Positions 6,861 to 12,697 of a stretch of DNA of 12,697 nucleotides are shown piece by piece. A program made the position numbers and the translations under genes. Position 1 is the first letter of the stretch. Each line of letters starts with the position of its first letter. Origin of the DNA: DASYML01 sp036399835 (GTDB lineage Bacteria > Acidobacteriota > Blastocatellia > Pyrinomonadales > Pyrinomonadaceae); assembly GCA_036399835.1 (NCBI GenBank), contig DASWMI010000197.1:1-12697 (forward strand), in the 5' to 3' direction. The notes beneath the pieces were generated by a model. The model had not been told where the DNA came from. It worked only from the letters and a program-made list of their open reading frames with translations, and searched no databases.

Positions 6861-8219
6861 ATGAAGCATATTATTCGAGTCGAGAATCTGAGCAAACACT
6901 ACCAAATAGGGGTCCGCGAAGCCGCCTACGGGACGCTGCGCGAGGCTCTTTCGGGAGCCGTGCGCGCTCCGCTCAGGCGTTTGCGAGGCACCGGGCGCGA
7001 GACGACTAAAACTCTCTGGGCCTTGAAAGAGATTAACTTCGAGGTGGCTCCGGGCGAAGTGATTGGCCTCATCGGTCGCAACGGCGCGGGCAAATCAACG
7101 CTGCTGAAAATCCTCTCGCGGATTACGGAGCCGACCTCGGGCCGGATAGAATTATACGGGCGGATAGGCAGCCTGCTCGAAGTTGGGACGGGCTTTCATC
7201 CTGAATTGACGGGCCGTGAAAACATCTACCTGAGCGGCGCCATACTGGGGATGAGCCGCGCCGAGATTAGTCGCAAGTTTGACGAGGTCGTGGCCTTTTC
7301 CGAGATAGAAGAGTTTCTGGAAACTCCCGTCAAGAGATATTCGAGCGGGATGTATGTCCGTCTGGCTTTTTCCGTCGCGGCGCACATGGAGCCTCAAATC
7401 CTGCTCGTGGACGAAGTGCTCGCGGTCGGCGACCTGGCTTTTCAAAAGAAGTGCCTCGAACACATGAAGCGGCTCAAAAGAAGCGGGATGACGATTCTCC
7501 TCGTCTCGCACAACATGGCCGCCATCCAGAGCACCTGCGAGCGTTCCATCTTTCTTTACGACGGGAAGATCGCGGCCTTTGATAGCTCCGTCGAAGTGGT
7601 CAAACAATACCGCGACAAGCTCAGGGAGCAGGAGCAGGAGTTGGCCGCGCTCGCAGAGGACGCGGCGCAAGAGGCGGACTCTTCCGGCGTCACGCTCAAG
7701 GGCTTTGAGATGTTCGGCGCAGAAGATGCGGGCGAGAGCAGCCGCCGCAACTTTCGTTTTGGCGAGGAGGTCCGCATACGCATACACATACATGCCGCGC
7801 GTCGCGTCGAAGCGCCTCTGATAAACTTCGGCCTGCGTCGCGGCGACGGCGTCATCGTTTGCAACTTTAATAACTGGTTCGATAATTTTAAGATTGATTA
7901 CATAGAGGGCGATTGCTTCCTGGAAGGCTGGCTGCCGCCGCTGCGTCTGATTCCGCACTATTACGAGATACACGTGCTGGCCTGGCAGCGTTTCAGCGGG
8001 CGTGCGCAGTCGGACTTGAGCCGCTTGCGCCCGCTGGCCTACACGGTCTTCGGCGACTTCTCGATTGAAGGCCCGCCCCTGACGGACCAGGACGGCGTCT
8101 TTCAACAGCCCGCGAAGAAATGGGTGCTGACCCGGGGCGGCCAGCGAATCGAATATACTGGGATGGACGCGGAGAGCCTCGCGGCGGCCTTCGACGAACA
8201 GCCGCAGCTCACGCCTTAG
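6861..8219 (+). CDS. wzt: ABC transporter ATP-binding protein with C-terminal glycan-recognition domain, Wzt family
   Basis: The 452-residue product is the ATPase partner of the Wzm-like permease. The nucleotide-binding domain shows Walker A GRNGAGKST (72-80), the YSSGM signature (160-164) typical of polysaccharide exporters instead of LSGGQ, Walker B LLVDEVLAVGD (181-191) and the switch His in SHN (217). A charged Glu/Ala-rich linker (about 250-275) leads to a C-terminal beta-sandwich-like domain (about 277-405; FGLRRGDGVIV, GWLPPLRLIPHYYEIHVLAW). In known Wzt proteins this domain binds the modified non-reducing end of the glycan and decides what is exported. An inserted basic stretch (about 33-48) lies after the first strands, as is common in this family. 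The stop TAG at 8217 is in frame with the next gene. No strong Shine-Dalgarno is visible. Confidence 0.9.
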   Translation: MKHIIRVENLSKHYQIGVREAAYGTLREALSGAVRAPLRRLRGTGRETTKTLWALKEINFEVAPGEVIGLIGRNGAGKSTLLKILSRITEPTSGRIELYGRIGSLLEVGTGFHPELTGRENIYLSGAILGMSRAEISRKFDEVVAFSEIEEFLETPVKRYSSGMYVRLAFSVAAHMEPQILLVDEVLAVGDLAFQKKCLEHMKRLKRSGMTILLVSHNMAAIQSTCERSIFLYDGKIAAFDSSVEVVKQYRDKLREQEQELAALAEDAAQEADSSGVTLKGFEMFGAEDAGESSRRNFRFGEEVRIRIHIHAARRVEAPLINFGLRRGDGVIVCNFNNWFDNFKIDYIEGDCFLEGWLPPLRLIPHYYEIHVLAWQRFSGRAQSDLSRLRPLAYTVFGDFSIEGPPLTDQDGVFQQPAKKWVLTRGGQRIEYTGMDAESLAAAFDEQPQLTP

Positions 8220-8261
8220 AGGTTTCGTGTTGAGGTCAAAGCTGGTCGAACAGTTTACGGC

Positions 8262-8279
8262 CTTAAAGACGGTTTTAAG
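8262..8279 (+). other. AU-rich hairpin abutting the methyltransferase start codon
   Basis: CTTAAA (8262-8267) can pair with TTTAAG (8274-8279) around a 6-nt loop, ending directly before the ATG at 8280. No Shine-Dalgarno is visible in this 60-nt gap. Translation of the downstream gene may depend on ribosomes arriving from wzt. The stem is weak, so this is tentative. Confidence 0.25.
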
Positions 8280-9035
8280 ATGAGTCCAAATAATTATCAG
8301 CGATTCGAGAATCTGGCCTTCGATGATTTTCGCCGGATGGCGAAGGATGATTCGCTCAGCCGTTATGAGAAGATCGGATTCCCCGATGCTTATCGAGAGG
8401 GCAAAGAGGAGCTTATCTTTCAGGACATCACGGCCAAGCTCTCGTCGCTTAACTCATCTCACAAGACAGTGCTTGAGATTGGACCGGGTTGCAGCGAGTT
8501 GCCACTGATGCTCATAGAGCTATGCAGGCGAAACGGTCACACACTGATGCTCGTTGATTCCGAAGAGATGCTCGCGCAGTTGCCGGACGAGCCTTTCATC
8601 AAAAAGATTGCCGCCTATTATCCGCGCTGCGAAGATTTGTTTGCGGAGTTCCATGAGAGGGTTGATGTCATCCTGGCCTACAGCCTGCTCCATTATGTTT
8701 TCGTCGAATCGAACCTCTGGGAGTTTCTGGATAAATCGCTGGGGCTGCTGGCGCACGCCGGAGAGATGCTCATCGGAGATATTCCGAACGTCTCCAAGCG
8801 CACACGCTTTTTTAGTAGCCCCGCCGGCATCAAGTTTCACCAGGATTTCACCGGCACGGAAGAGACGCCCGAAGTAGTCTTTAATCAGATTGAACGTCAA
8901 CGCATAGATGATGCCGTCATCCTGTCTCTCATCATGCGCGCGCGCAACGCGGGCTTTGACGCCTACCTTCTGCCGCAGGCAGACGCGCTGCCGATGGCAA
9001 ACAGGCGAGAAGACATTCTGATCAGAAGGCCCTAG
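8280..9035 (+). CDS. class I SAM-dependent methyltransferase, polysaccharide-associated
   Basis: The product has 251 residues. The Rossmann motif I is VLEIGPGCSE (64-73). Strand two ends in LMLVDSEEML (89-98), with Asp93 in the position of an acidic residue that could contact the SAM ribose. The motif IV region is VDVILAYSLLHYV (128-140), followed by LAHAGEMLIGDIPN (157-170). The rest matches no subfamily I can name. Its place directly after wzt suggests it methylates the exported glycan or a sugar-nucleotide precursor. In known ABC-dependent O-antigen systems a methyltransferase can cap the chain and the Wzt C-terminal domain recognises that cap; a similar role is inferred only. The frame is open, without a start codon, back to the wzt stop. 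Confidence 0.75.
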   Translation: MSPNNYQRFENLAFDDFRRMAKDDSLSRYEKIGFPDAYREGKEELIFQDITAKLSSLNSSHKTVLEIGPGCSELPLMLIELCRRNGHTLMLVDSEEMLAQLPDEPFIKKIAAYYPRCEDLFAEFHERVDVILAYSLLHYVFVESNLWEFLDKSLGLLAHAGEMLIGDIPNVSKRTRFFSSPAGIKFHQDFTGTEETPEVVFNQIERQRIDDAVILSLIMRARNAGFDAYLLPQADALPMANRREDILIRRP

Positions 9036-9041
9036 AGCCAA

Positions 9042-9074
9042 GCTCTTGGTAAAAGAGCGAGGCTCTTGGTAAAA
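9042..9074 (+). repeat. short tandem repeat with hairpin before the acetyltransferase gene
   Basis: GCTCTTGGTAAAA occurs at 9042-9054 and 9062-9074, a 20-bp period in the 49-nt gap between two genes. Within it GCTCTT (9042-9047) can pair with AAGAGC (9053-9058) around a 5-nt loop. No clear Shine-Dalgarno precedes the ATG at 9085. The repeat probably reflects local slippage. Confidence 0.5.
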
Positions 9075-9084
9075 AAGTAAAGCT

Positions 9085-9726
9085 ATGGAAAAGAAGCAAA
9101 AGTTGATTATCGTCGGCGATAGCGCGTTCGCAGAGATCGCCTATGAATACTTCACACACGATTCCGATTACGAGGTCGCGGCCTTTAGCGTCGAGCGGGA
9201 ATACTTGAAAAGGGAGGAACTGTTCGGCCTGCCCGTCGTTCCTTTTGAAACTCTTGAGCGAGAGTTCAGCCCGCAGGAGCACAGCGTCTACGTGGCCGCC
9301 GTCTACACACAGCTCAACCAGTTGCGGACCAGATTGTGCGCCGCGTCCAAAGAGAAGGGCTACGCGCTGGCGAGCTATCTCAGCAGCCGCGCCTTCGTCT
9401 GGCGCAACGTCGAAATAGGAGAGCACTGCTTTATCTTCGAGGACAACACCGTGCAGCCGTTCGTCAGGCTCGGGAATAACGTCGTGCTCTGGAGCGGCAA
9501 TCACATCGGCCATCATTCCAGAATCAAGGACAACTGCTTTGTCTCGTCGCACGTTGTCATCTCAGGTTTCGTAGAGGTCGGCGAGAGCTGCTTTATGGGC
9601 GTCAACTCGACGGTCGCCAACAACGTGACCATCGGAGACAACTGTCTCATCGGCGCAGGCTCGCTCGTGCTCGGAGATGTAAGTGACAACCAAACGGTCG
9701 TCGGGATGTGGAAAAAGAAGAAGTAG
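9085..9726 (+). CDS. NeuD/PglD-type sugar O/N-acyltransferase with left-handed beta helix
   Basis: The product has 213 residues. The N-terminal part (about 1-85) is a small nucleotide-sugar-binding domain beginning KLIIVGDSAFAEIAYEYF, equivalent to the 'GxGGHA' start of PglD/NeuD but with GDSAFAE. The rest is a hexapeptide-repeat left-handed helix: VEIGEHCFIF, VRLGNNVVLWSG, GHHSRIKDNCFVSS, VEVGESCFMGVNS, VTIGDNCLIGAGS. His143 in GHHS sits where the family's catalytic base is found, and His156 in SSH is a second conserved-looking His. Such enzymes use acetyl-CoA to acetylate an amino- or hydroxyl-sugar in the cytoplasm. The C-terminus ends MWKKKK, shorter than the common VGxPAK tail. It lies 49 nt after a methyltransferase. 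The acceptor cannot be deduced because no aminotransferase is in view. Confidence 0.78.
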   Translation: MEKKQKLIIVGDSAFAEIAYEYFTHDSDYEVAAFSVEREYLKREELFGLPVVPFETLEREFSPQEHSVYVAAVYTQLNQLRTRLCAASKEKGYALASYLSSRAFVWRNVEIGEHCFIFEDNTVQPFVRLGNNVVLWSGNHIGHHSRIKDNCFVSSHVVISGFVEVGESCFMGVNSTVANNVTIGDNCLIGAGSLVLGDVSDNQTVVGMWKKKK

Positions 9727-9766
9727 CTATCATGAACAATTCAGAATTGATGTTTTAAGTTGCAGG

Positions 9767-9773
9767 AAAGGAA
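9767..9773 (+). promoter_or_regulatory. Shine-Dalgarno site that decides the TylF-like start
   Basis: AAAGGAA lies 8 nt before the ATG at 9782. The frame is open further upstream, overlapping the acetyltransferase gene, but the upstream residues do not resemble the family. ATG 9782 is therefore preferred. Confidence 0.65.
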
Positions 9774-9781
9774 TAGTCGCA

Positions 9782-10540
9782 ATGGCTAAAAGCGGTTACA
9801 CCAATGTTGTCCGAGGGTCGGACGAAGAGGTGAAGGCCAGGGAAATCATACTCGAACTCTTTAAGCAATCGCCGATTCCGGATGAAGAGATGCTGGTCAA
9901 TCTGGGCGCTTATCTGCGCAGCACCCTGCTGGCTAAGATTCTCTACCTCAACGAGCTGTACCAGAGAATCGTCGACATCCCCGGCAACGTGATAGAGTTT
10001 GGCGTCTGGTGGGGGTCGAACCTCGCGCTCTTTGAATCTTTCAGAAGCGTTTACGAGCCTTATAACTGGACCAGAAAAGTTATCGGTTTCGATACCTTCG
10101 AGGGCTATCCTTCCGTCAGCGCCAAGGACGGCGCTTCCGAGTATGCCTCTGTCGGCGGCTACACCGTGACGGAAGAATACGAGAACTATTTGAGCAGGCT
10201 GCTCGACGCGCACGAGGCCGACAATGTGATGTCTCACATTAAAAAATATGAGCTGGTCAAGGGCAATGTGGTCCAGACGATTGACCAGTATCTGGAAGCC
10301 AACCCGCAGACGATTATCTCTCTGGCCTACTTTGACCTGGCGCTTTACGAGCCGACCCGAAAATGCCTCGAGGCCATCAAGCCGCATCTCGTGCGCGGGA
10401 GCGTCCTGGCGATGGACGAGCTTAACTCGCCGGACTTTCCAGGCGAGACCATCGCGCTCAAGGAGGTCTTCGGCCTACAGGATTACAGGATCGTTAAATC
10501 CAGATTTTTACCCGACAGGGCTTTTATCGTCATCGAATAA
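9782..10540 (+). CDS. TylF/MycF-family methyltransferase (sugar O-methyltransferase-like)
   Basis: The product has 252 residues. The N-terminal helices are followed by GNVIEFGVWWGSNLALFE (68-85), the SAM-binding loop typical of the TylF/MycF family, then KVIGFDTFEGYP (99-110) and a long acidic insert. Next come LAYFDLALYEPTRKCLE (181-197) and SVLAMDELNSPDFPGE (207-222). In MycF the metal is held by Asp residues after strand 4 and strand 5; Asp185 and Asp212/Glu213 are the candidates here. Characterised members methylate hydroxyls of dTDP-deoxysugars or macrolide sugars. The presence of an RmlB-like gene at the left edge agrees with a deoxysugar substrate, though relatives in polysaccharide clusters mostly lack biochemistry. 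The start is fixed by the Shine-Dalgarno at 9767-9773. Confidence 0.75.
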   Translation: MAKSGYTNVVRGSDEEVKAREIILELFKQSPIPDEEMLVNLGAYLRSTLLAKILYLNELYQRIVDIPGNVIEFGVWWGSNLALFESFRSVYEPYNWTRKVIGFDTFEGYPSVSAKDGASEYASVGGYTVTEEYENYLSRLLDAHEADNVMSHIKKYELVKGNVVQTIDQYLEANPQTIISLAYFDLALYEPTRKCLEAIKPHLVRGSVLAMDELNSPDFPGETIALKEVFGLQDYRIVKSRFLPDRAFIVIE

Positions 10541-10550
10541 GAGCCTGAGC

Positions 10551-10569
10551 AAGGGGCGAAAGCGCCCTT
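10551..10569 (+). other. GAAA-tetraloop hairpin immediately before the propeller gene start
   Basis: AAGGG-GC (10551-10557) pairs with GC (10562-10563) and CCCTT (10565-10569), with one bulged G and a GAAA loop of the GNRA type. It starts 10 nt after the TylF-like stop and ends one base before the ATG at 10571. The only Shine-Dalgarno-like purine run (AAGGGG) is inside its 5' arm, so folding could mask ribosome binding. No T-run of terminator type follows. Confidence 0.4.
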
Positions 10570-10570
10570 G

Positions 10571-11545
10571 ATGACTTTTTGGAAGCGGCCTCGATTGTTT
10601 GCGCAAGGCGGCCTTGATGGTCTTATGAGATGGAGTAAGCGCGGGCTGGTCCATGTTCCTGAAGGTAATTCATGGTGGGCCAAAAGTTACGCTTTTAATC
10701 CGACGGCGGAGGTGGTTGACGAGCAAACTCTTCGCGTCTACTTCGCTTCGCTCGATGAGAATCATTACGGGCGCGTCGGTTATGTTGAGCTGGATGCAAG
10801 GAATCCGCAGCGCGTCCTGGCTCAAGCCGCAGAGCCTGTGCTGGAGCTTGGCGAGCTTGGCACGTTTGATGATTCCGGCGTCAATCCTTCCTGCCTGATA
10901 CATGTCGGCGCGCGAAGCTATCTTTACTACATCGGGTGGCAGCGCTGCGAGAGAGTGCCTTATATGCTCTTCACGGGTTTGGCCGTCAGGGGAGAGGGCG
11001 AGAGTCTTTTCAGGAAACATTCACGCGTGCCCGTGCTGGACCGGACCGGGGATGAGCCTTTCTCGCGCTCGGCGCTGTGCGTCGTTCAGGAGAACGAAAT
11101 TTTTAAGGGTTGGTACTGGTCCTGCGAAGAGTGGTCGCGGGACGAATCCTGGGTGCATTACAACAACGTCATACGCTATACGGAATCAAGCGACGGGATT
11201 GTCTGGACCAATCCGGGCCGCATCTGTATCTCTCCGGCGGGGCCTGATGATTACGCCGTGGGCCGTCCCTGGGTGATTAAGGACGGCGAGCTTTACAAGA
11301 TGTGGTATTCGATTCGCAGCCGCGCGCAACTGTCCTATCGCATGGGCTACGCGGAGTCTGCCGACGGACTCGACTGGACCAGAAAAGATGAAGAGGTCGG
11401 GATAGGACCTTCCGAGAGCGGGTGGGATTCGGAGATGCTCTGTTGTCCGTGCGTGGTTGATGCGGGCGGGCGGCGCTATATGTTCTACAATGGCAACCGT
11501 CACGGGCAGACGGGCTTTGGTTATGCCGTGCTGGAGAGCGAATGA
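10571..11545 (+). CDS. predicted five-bladed beta-propeller protein, GH43/GH32/GH130-superfamily-like, function unknown
   Basis: The product is 324 residues from ATG 10571; a TTG directly before it is also in frame. There is no signal peptide, so it should be cytoplasmic. Repeated blade-like motifs are visible: LRVYFASLDENHYGRVGYVE (55-74), SYLYYIGW (116-123), VIRYTESSDGIVWTNPGR (200-217), GELYKMWYSIR (239-249), YRMGYAESADGLDWTRKD (256-273) and YMFYNGNRHGQTGFGYAV (303-320). The alternation of 'Y-MWYS' and 'GYA-S-DG--W' is the hallmark of glycosidase-like propellers. Acidic residues at FDDSG (99-103), in GDEPFSR (160-166) and in GWDSEM (284-289) could be active-site residues, but I cannot assign a mechanism. 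A cytoplasmic propeller in a glycan cluster might be a phosphorylase, a transferase or a binding protein. It overlaps the next gene by 4 bp, implying coupled translation and a shared task. Confidence 0.65.
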   Translation: MTFWKRPRLFAQGGLDGLMRWSKRGLVHVPEGNSWWAKSYAFNPTAEVVDEQTLRVYFASLDENHYGRVGYVELDARNPQRVLAQAAEPVLELGELGTFDDSGVNPSCLIHVGARSYLYYIGWQRCERVPYMLFTGLAVRGEGESLFRKHSRVPVLDRTGDEPFSRSALCVVQENEIFKGWYWSCEEWSRDESWVHYNNVIRYTESSDGIVWTNPGRICISPAGPDDYAVGRPWVIKDGELYKMWYSIRSRAQLSYRMGYAESADGLDWTRKDEEVGIGPSESGWDSEMLCCPCVVDAGGRRYMFYNGNRHGQTGFGYAVLESE

Positions 11546-12372
11546 GCGAGGGCTTTACGGGCCGAGGCCAAACGGGCAGCCGGATGCGCGTCCGAGTTGG
11601 ATTTGATGCTCGAAATTCGCTCGATGGTTTCGAGAGAGAGGTGAGAAGAGTGGCAGAGCCTATATGTTCAGAGGGAAGTTTTGTCGGCGGTAAGATTGTC
11701 ACAGAGATGCCCGTCTCTGAAATCAGCGAGGCCGTGATGGCGGGCAATATCTTTGTCCTCAAGGGTCTCTTCTCTGCCGTGGCGGACGAACTCGTCGCCT
11801 TGCGCCGCGCCGTCTTCGAGTGGGGGCAAAAGACGGAGCCGATGGCCGAGCCTGACGCGCAGGCTAATTGCCATTGCATGCAGGCAGGCGTCTCCCGGCT
11901 GCAAAAAACGCCGCACGTTTATCACTCGTACAACTTCAACCGTATCTCAAGGCTGCCGCCTGAGCTGTCCGCGCAGCTCTTCAAGTATTTCGCTCCGCTC
12001 TGCGAATTTCAAAATACGCTGACCGGAAACTCCGCTCGACTGGAAGGTTTTGAGGACGGCGCGACCTTGCACCCGCAAGTGATACAGTATCCACTCGGCG
12101 GCGGTATTTTCGGCAGACACAGGCATCCTCTCGTTCCTCAAAAGATAGGCTTAATCGTCTCGCTCTCCGCGCGCGGACTGGATTACAGCGCGGGCGGCGC
12201 GTGTTTCGAGACCGCGGACGGCGTTGTCAATCTTGAGCCGTATCACGAACTGGGCGACATGGCTCTCTTCAGGTTCGACATCCCACACTGGGTCAATCCT
12301 TCCACGCTGCAAGACAACTTTGACTGGGACTCGGAAGCCGGTAGATGGACGATGGTACTCCCCTATTACTGA
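11542..12372 (+). CDS. putative 2-oxoglutarate/Fe(II)-oxygenase-like protein with His-x-His pattern
   Basis: The product has 276 residues and its ATG overlaps the preceding stop (ATGA). The C-terminal half has the layout of a double-stranded beta-helix oxygenase: HPQVIQYPLGGGIFGRHRHP (177-196), then QKIGLIVSLS (200-209), GGACFE (218-223), GDMALFRFDIPHWVNP (238-253) and GRWTMVLPYY (267-276). By analogy with phytanoyl-CoA- or prolyl-hydroxylase-like proteins, His193 and His249 would be metal ligands and Arg268 would bind the co-substrate. The usual Asp of HxD is His195. Without a computed alignment this remains a fold-level guess; a cupin-like or catalytically altered protein is possible. The first 40 residues are poorly ordered in character, and a later start at the ATG near 11584 is possible. 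It may hydroxylate a sugar or lipid of the exported glycan. Confidence 0.5.
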   Translation: MSEGFTGRGQTGSRMRVRVGFDARNSLDGFEREVRRVAEPICSEGSFVGGKIVTEMPVSEISEAVMAGNIFVLKGLFSAVADELVALRRAVFEWGQKTEPMAEPDAQANCHCMQAGVSRLQKTPHVYHSYNFNRISRLPPELSAQLFKYFAPLCEFQNTLTGNSARLEGFEDGATLHPQVIQYPLGGGIFGRHRHPLVPQKIGLIVSLSARGLDYSAGGACFETADGVVNLEPYHELGDMALFRFDIPHWVNPSTLQDNFDWDSEAGRWTMVLPYY

Positions 12373-12399
12373 TTCGCGGCGAGGAAACTTTAAGATTCG

Positions 12400-12697
12400 A
12401 TGCAGGTCTTACGCTATACGGAAACCGATGCAGAGATGTGGGATGAGTTCATCTCGCAGGCTCCGATGTCAACCTTTCTGCACACGCGCCGCTTTCTCTC
12501 TTATCACGGTAATCGCTTTAGGGATGCTTCCCTGCTCCTTATGGACCAGCACAACAGGCTGGCGGGAGTCTTACCGGCGGCGGTTGATAAGGGAAACGAA
12601 AGACGCGTCGTCAGTCATCCGGGCATCACCTACGGCGGGTGGCTGCACAGGGGCGAGCTACTGGGAGAATGCATGCTCGAAGCCCTTCAGGTTGCAT
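12400..12697 (+). CDS. FemAB-like/GNAT-fold acyltransferase, N-terminal part (truncated by window edge)
   Basis: The frame opens at ATG 12400, 27 nt after the oxygenase-like stop, and runs to the window end (99 codons seen). The translation includes MWDEFISQAPMSTFLHTRRF (13-32), then SLLLMDQHNRLAGVLPAAVD (44-63) and VVSHPGITYGGWLH (70-83). The 'W-x-x-F ... TFLHTRRFL ... GVLPAA ... SHPG-TYGG' layout is that of the first GNAT-like half of FemAB/'peptidoglycan bridge' or XrtA-associated FemAB-like proteins. Those use aminoacyl- or acyl-donors to modify cell-envelope polymers. Here it probably acts on the glycan or its carrier, but the donor-binding half is outside the window. A weak GAGGAAA (12381-12387) lies somewhat far upstream of the start. 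Confidence 0.62.
   Translation, partial: MQVLRYTETDAEMWDEFISQAPMSTFLHTRRFLSYHGNRFRDASLLLMDQHNRLAGVLPAAVDKGNERRVVSHPGITYGGWLHRGELLGECMLEALQVA

Noticed and set aside
7152..8105. 317-codon open frame on the minus strand inside wzt
   Set aside because: It lies fully antisense to a well-supported Wzt gene with intact Walker motifs, and its translation shows no recognisable domain. Long antisense frames are expected in GC-rich coding DNA.
9683..9781. Upstream start of the TylF-like gene overlapping the acetyltransferase
   Set aside because: The ATG at 9782 has a well-placed Shine-Dalgarno, and the additional Arg/Ser-rich residues look like out-of-frame acetyltransferase sequence.

Overview
The window looks like an accessory, cell-surface region of a Gram-negative bacterium. 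It encodes a Wzm/Wzt-type ABC exporter for surface polysaccharide, tailoring enzymes for that glycan, and two secreted proteins of a kind common in soil-type genomes. The DUF11/HYR/PKD architecture with a FVTGGGWI-type C-terminal domain, next to a secreted beta-helix protein, is reminiscent of Acidobacteriota (Blastocatellia) and similar phyla. That assignment is an inference from protein style; no ribosomal or other phylogenetic marker lies in the window.

Left edge (1-632): the first 40 codons of a dTDP-glucose 4,6-dehydratase-like gene run leftward out of the window. A 512-bp divergent intergenic region follows. It holds a good sigma70-like promoter pointing right, a weaker one pointing left, a pair of 14-bp direct repeats just upstream of the rightward promoter, and several hairpins.

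Secreted-protein unit (633-5695): a 1279-residue modular surface protein (DUF11, HYR-like, DUF5011-like and PKD-like modules) is followed by a 311-residue secreted parallel beta-helix protein. A long hairpin without a U-tract lies between them. A strong intrinsic terminator closes the unit at 5643-5695.

Polysaccharide export and tailoring operon (about 5757 to the right edge, all on +): after a candidate promoter come Wzm permease, Wzt ATPase with a C-terminal glycan-binding domain, a SAM methyltransferase, a left-handed beta-helix acetyltransferase of the NeuD/PglD type, a TylF/MycF-type methyltransferase, a beta-propeller glycosidase-like protein, a putative non-haem iron oxygenase with an unusual His-x-His...His pattern, and the start of a FemAB/GNAT-like acyltransferase. 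Gaps are short and one pair overlaps by 4 bp, so co-transcription is likely. No glycosyltransferase is present, so the cluster must continue outside the window.

Taken together, the operon probably builds or decorates (methyl, acetyl, possibly hydroxyl and aminoacyl groups) and exports a deoxysugar-containing O-antigen or capsule-like glycan. The least-explained parts are the propeller/oxygenase pair and the in-frame arrangement of wzt with the following methyltransferase.
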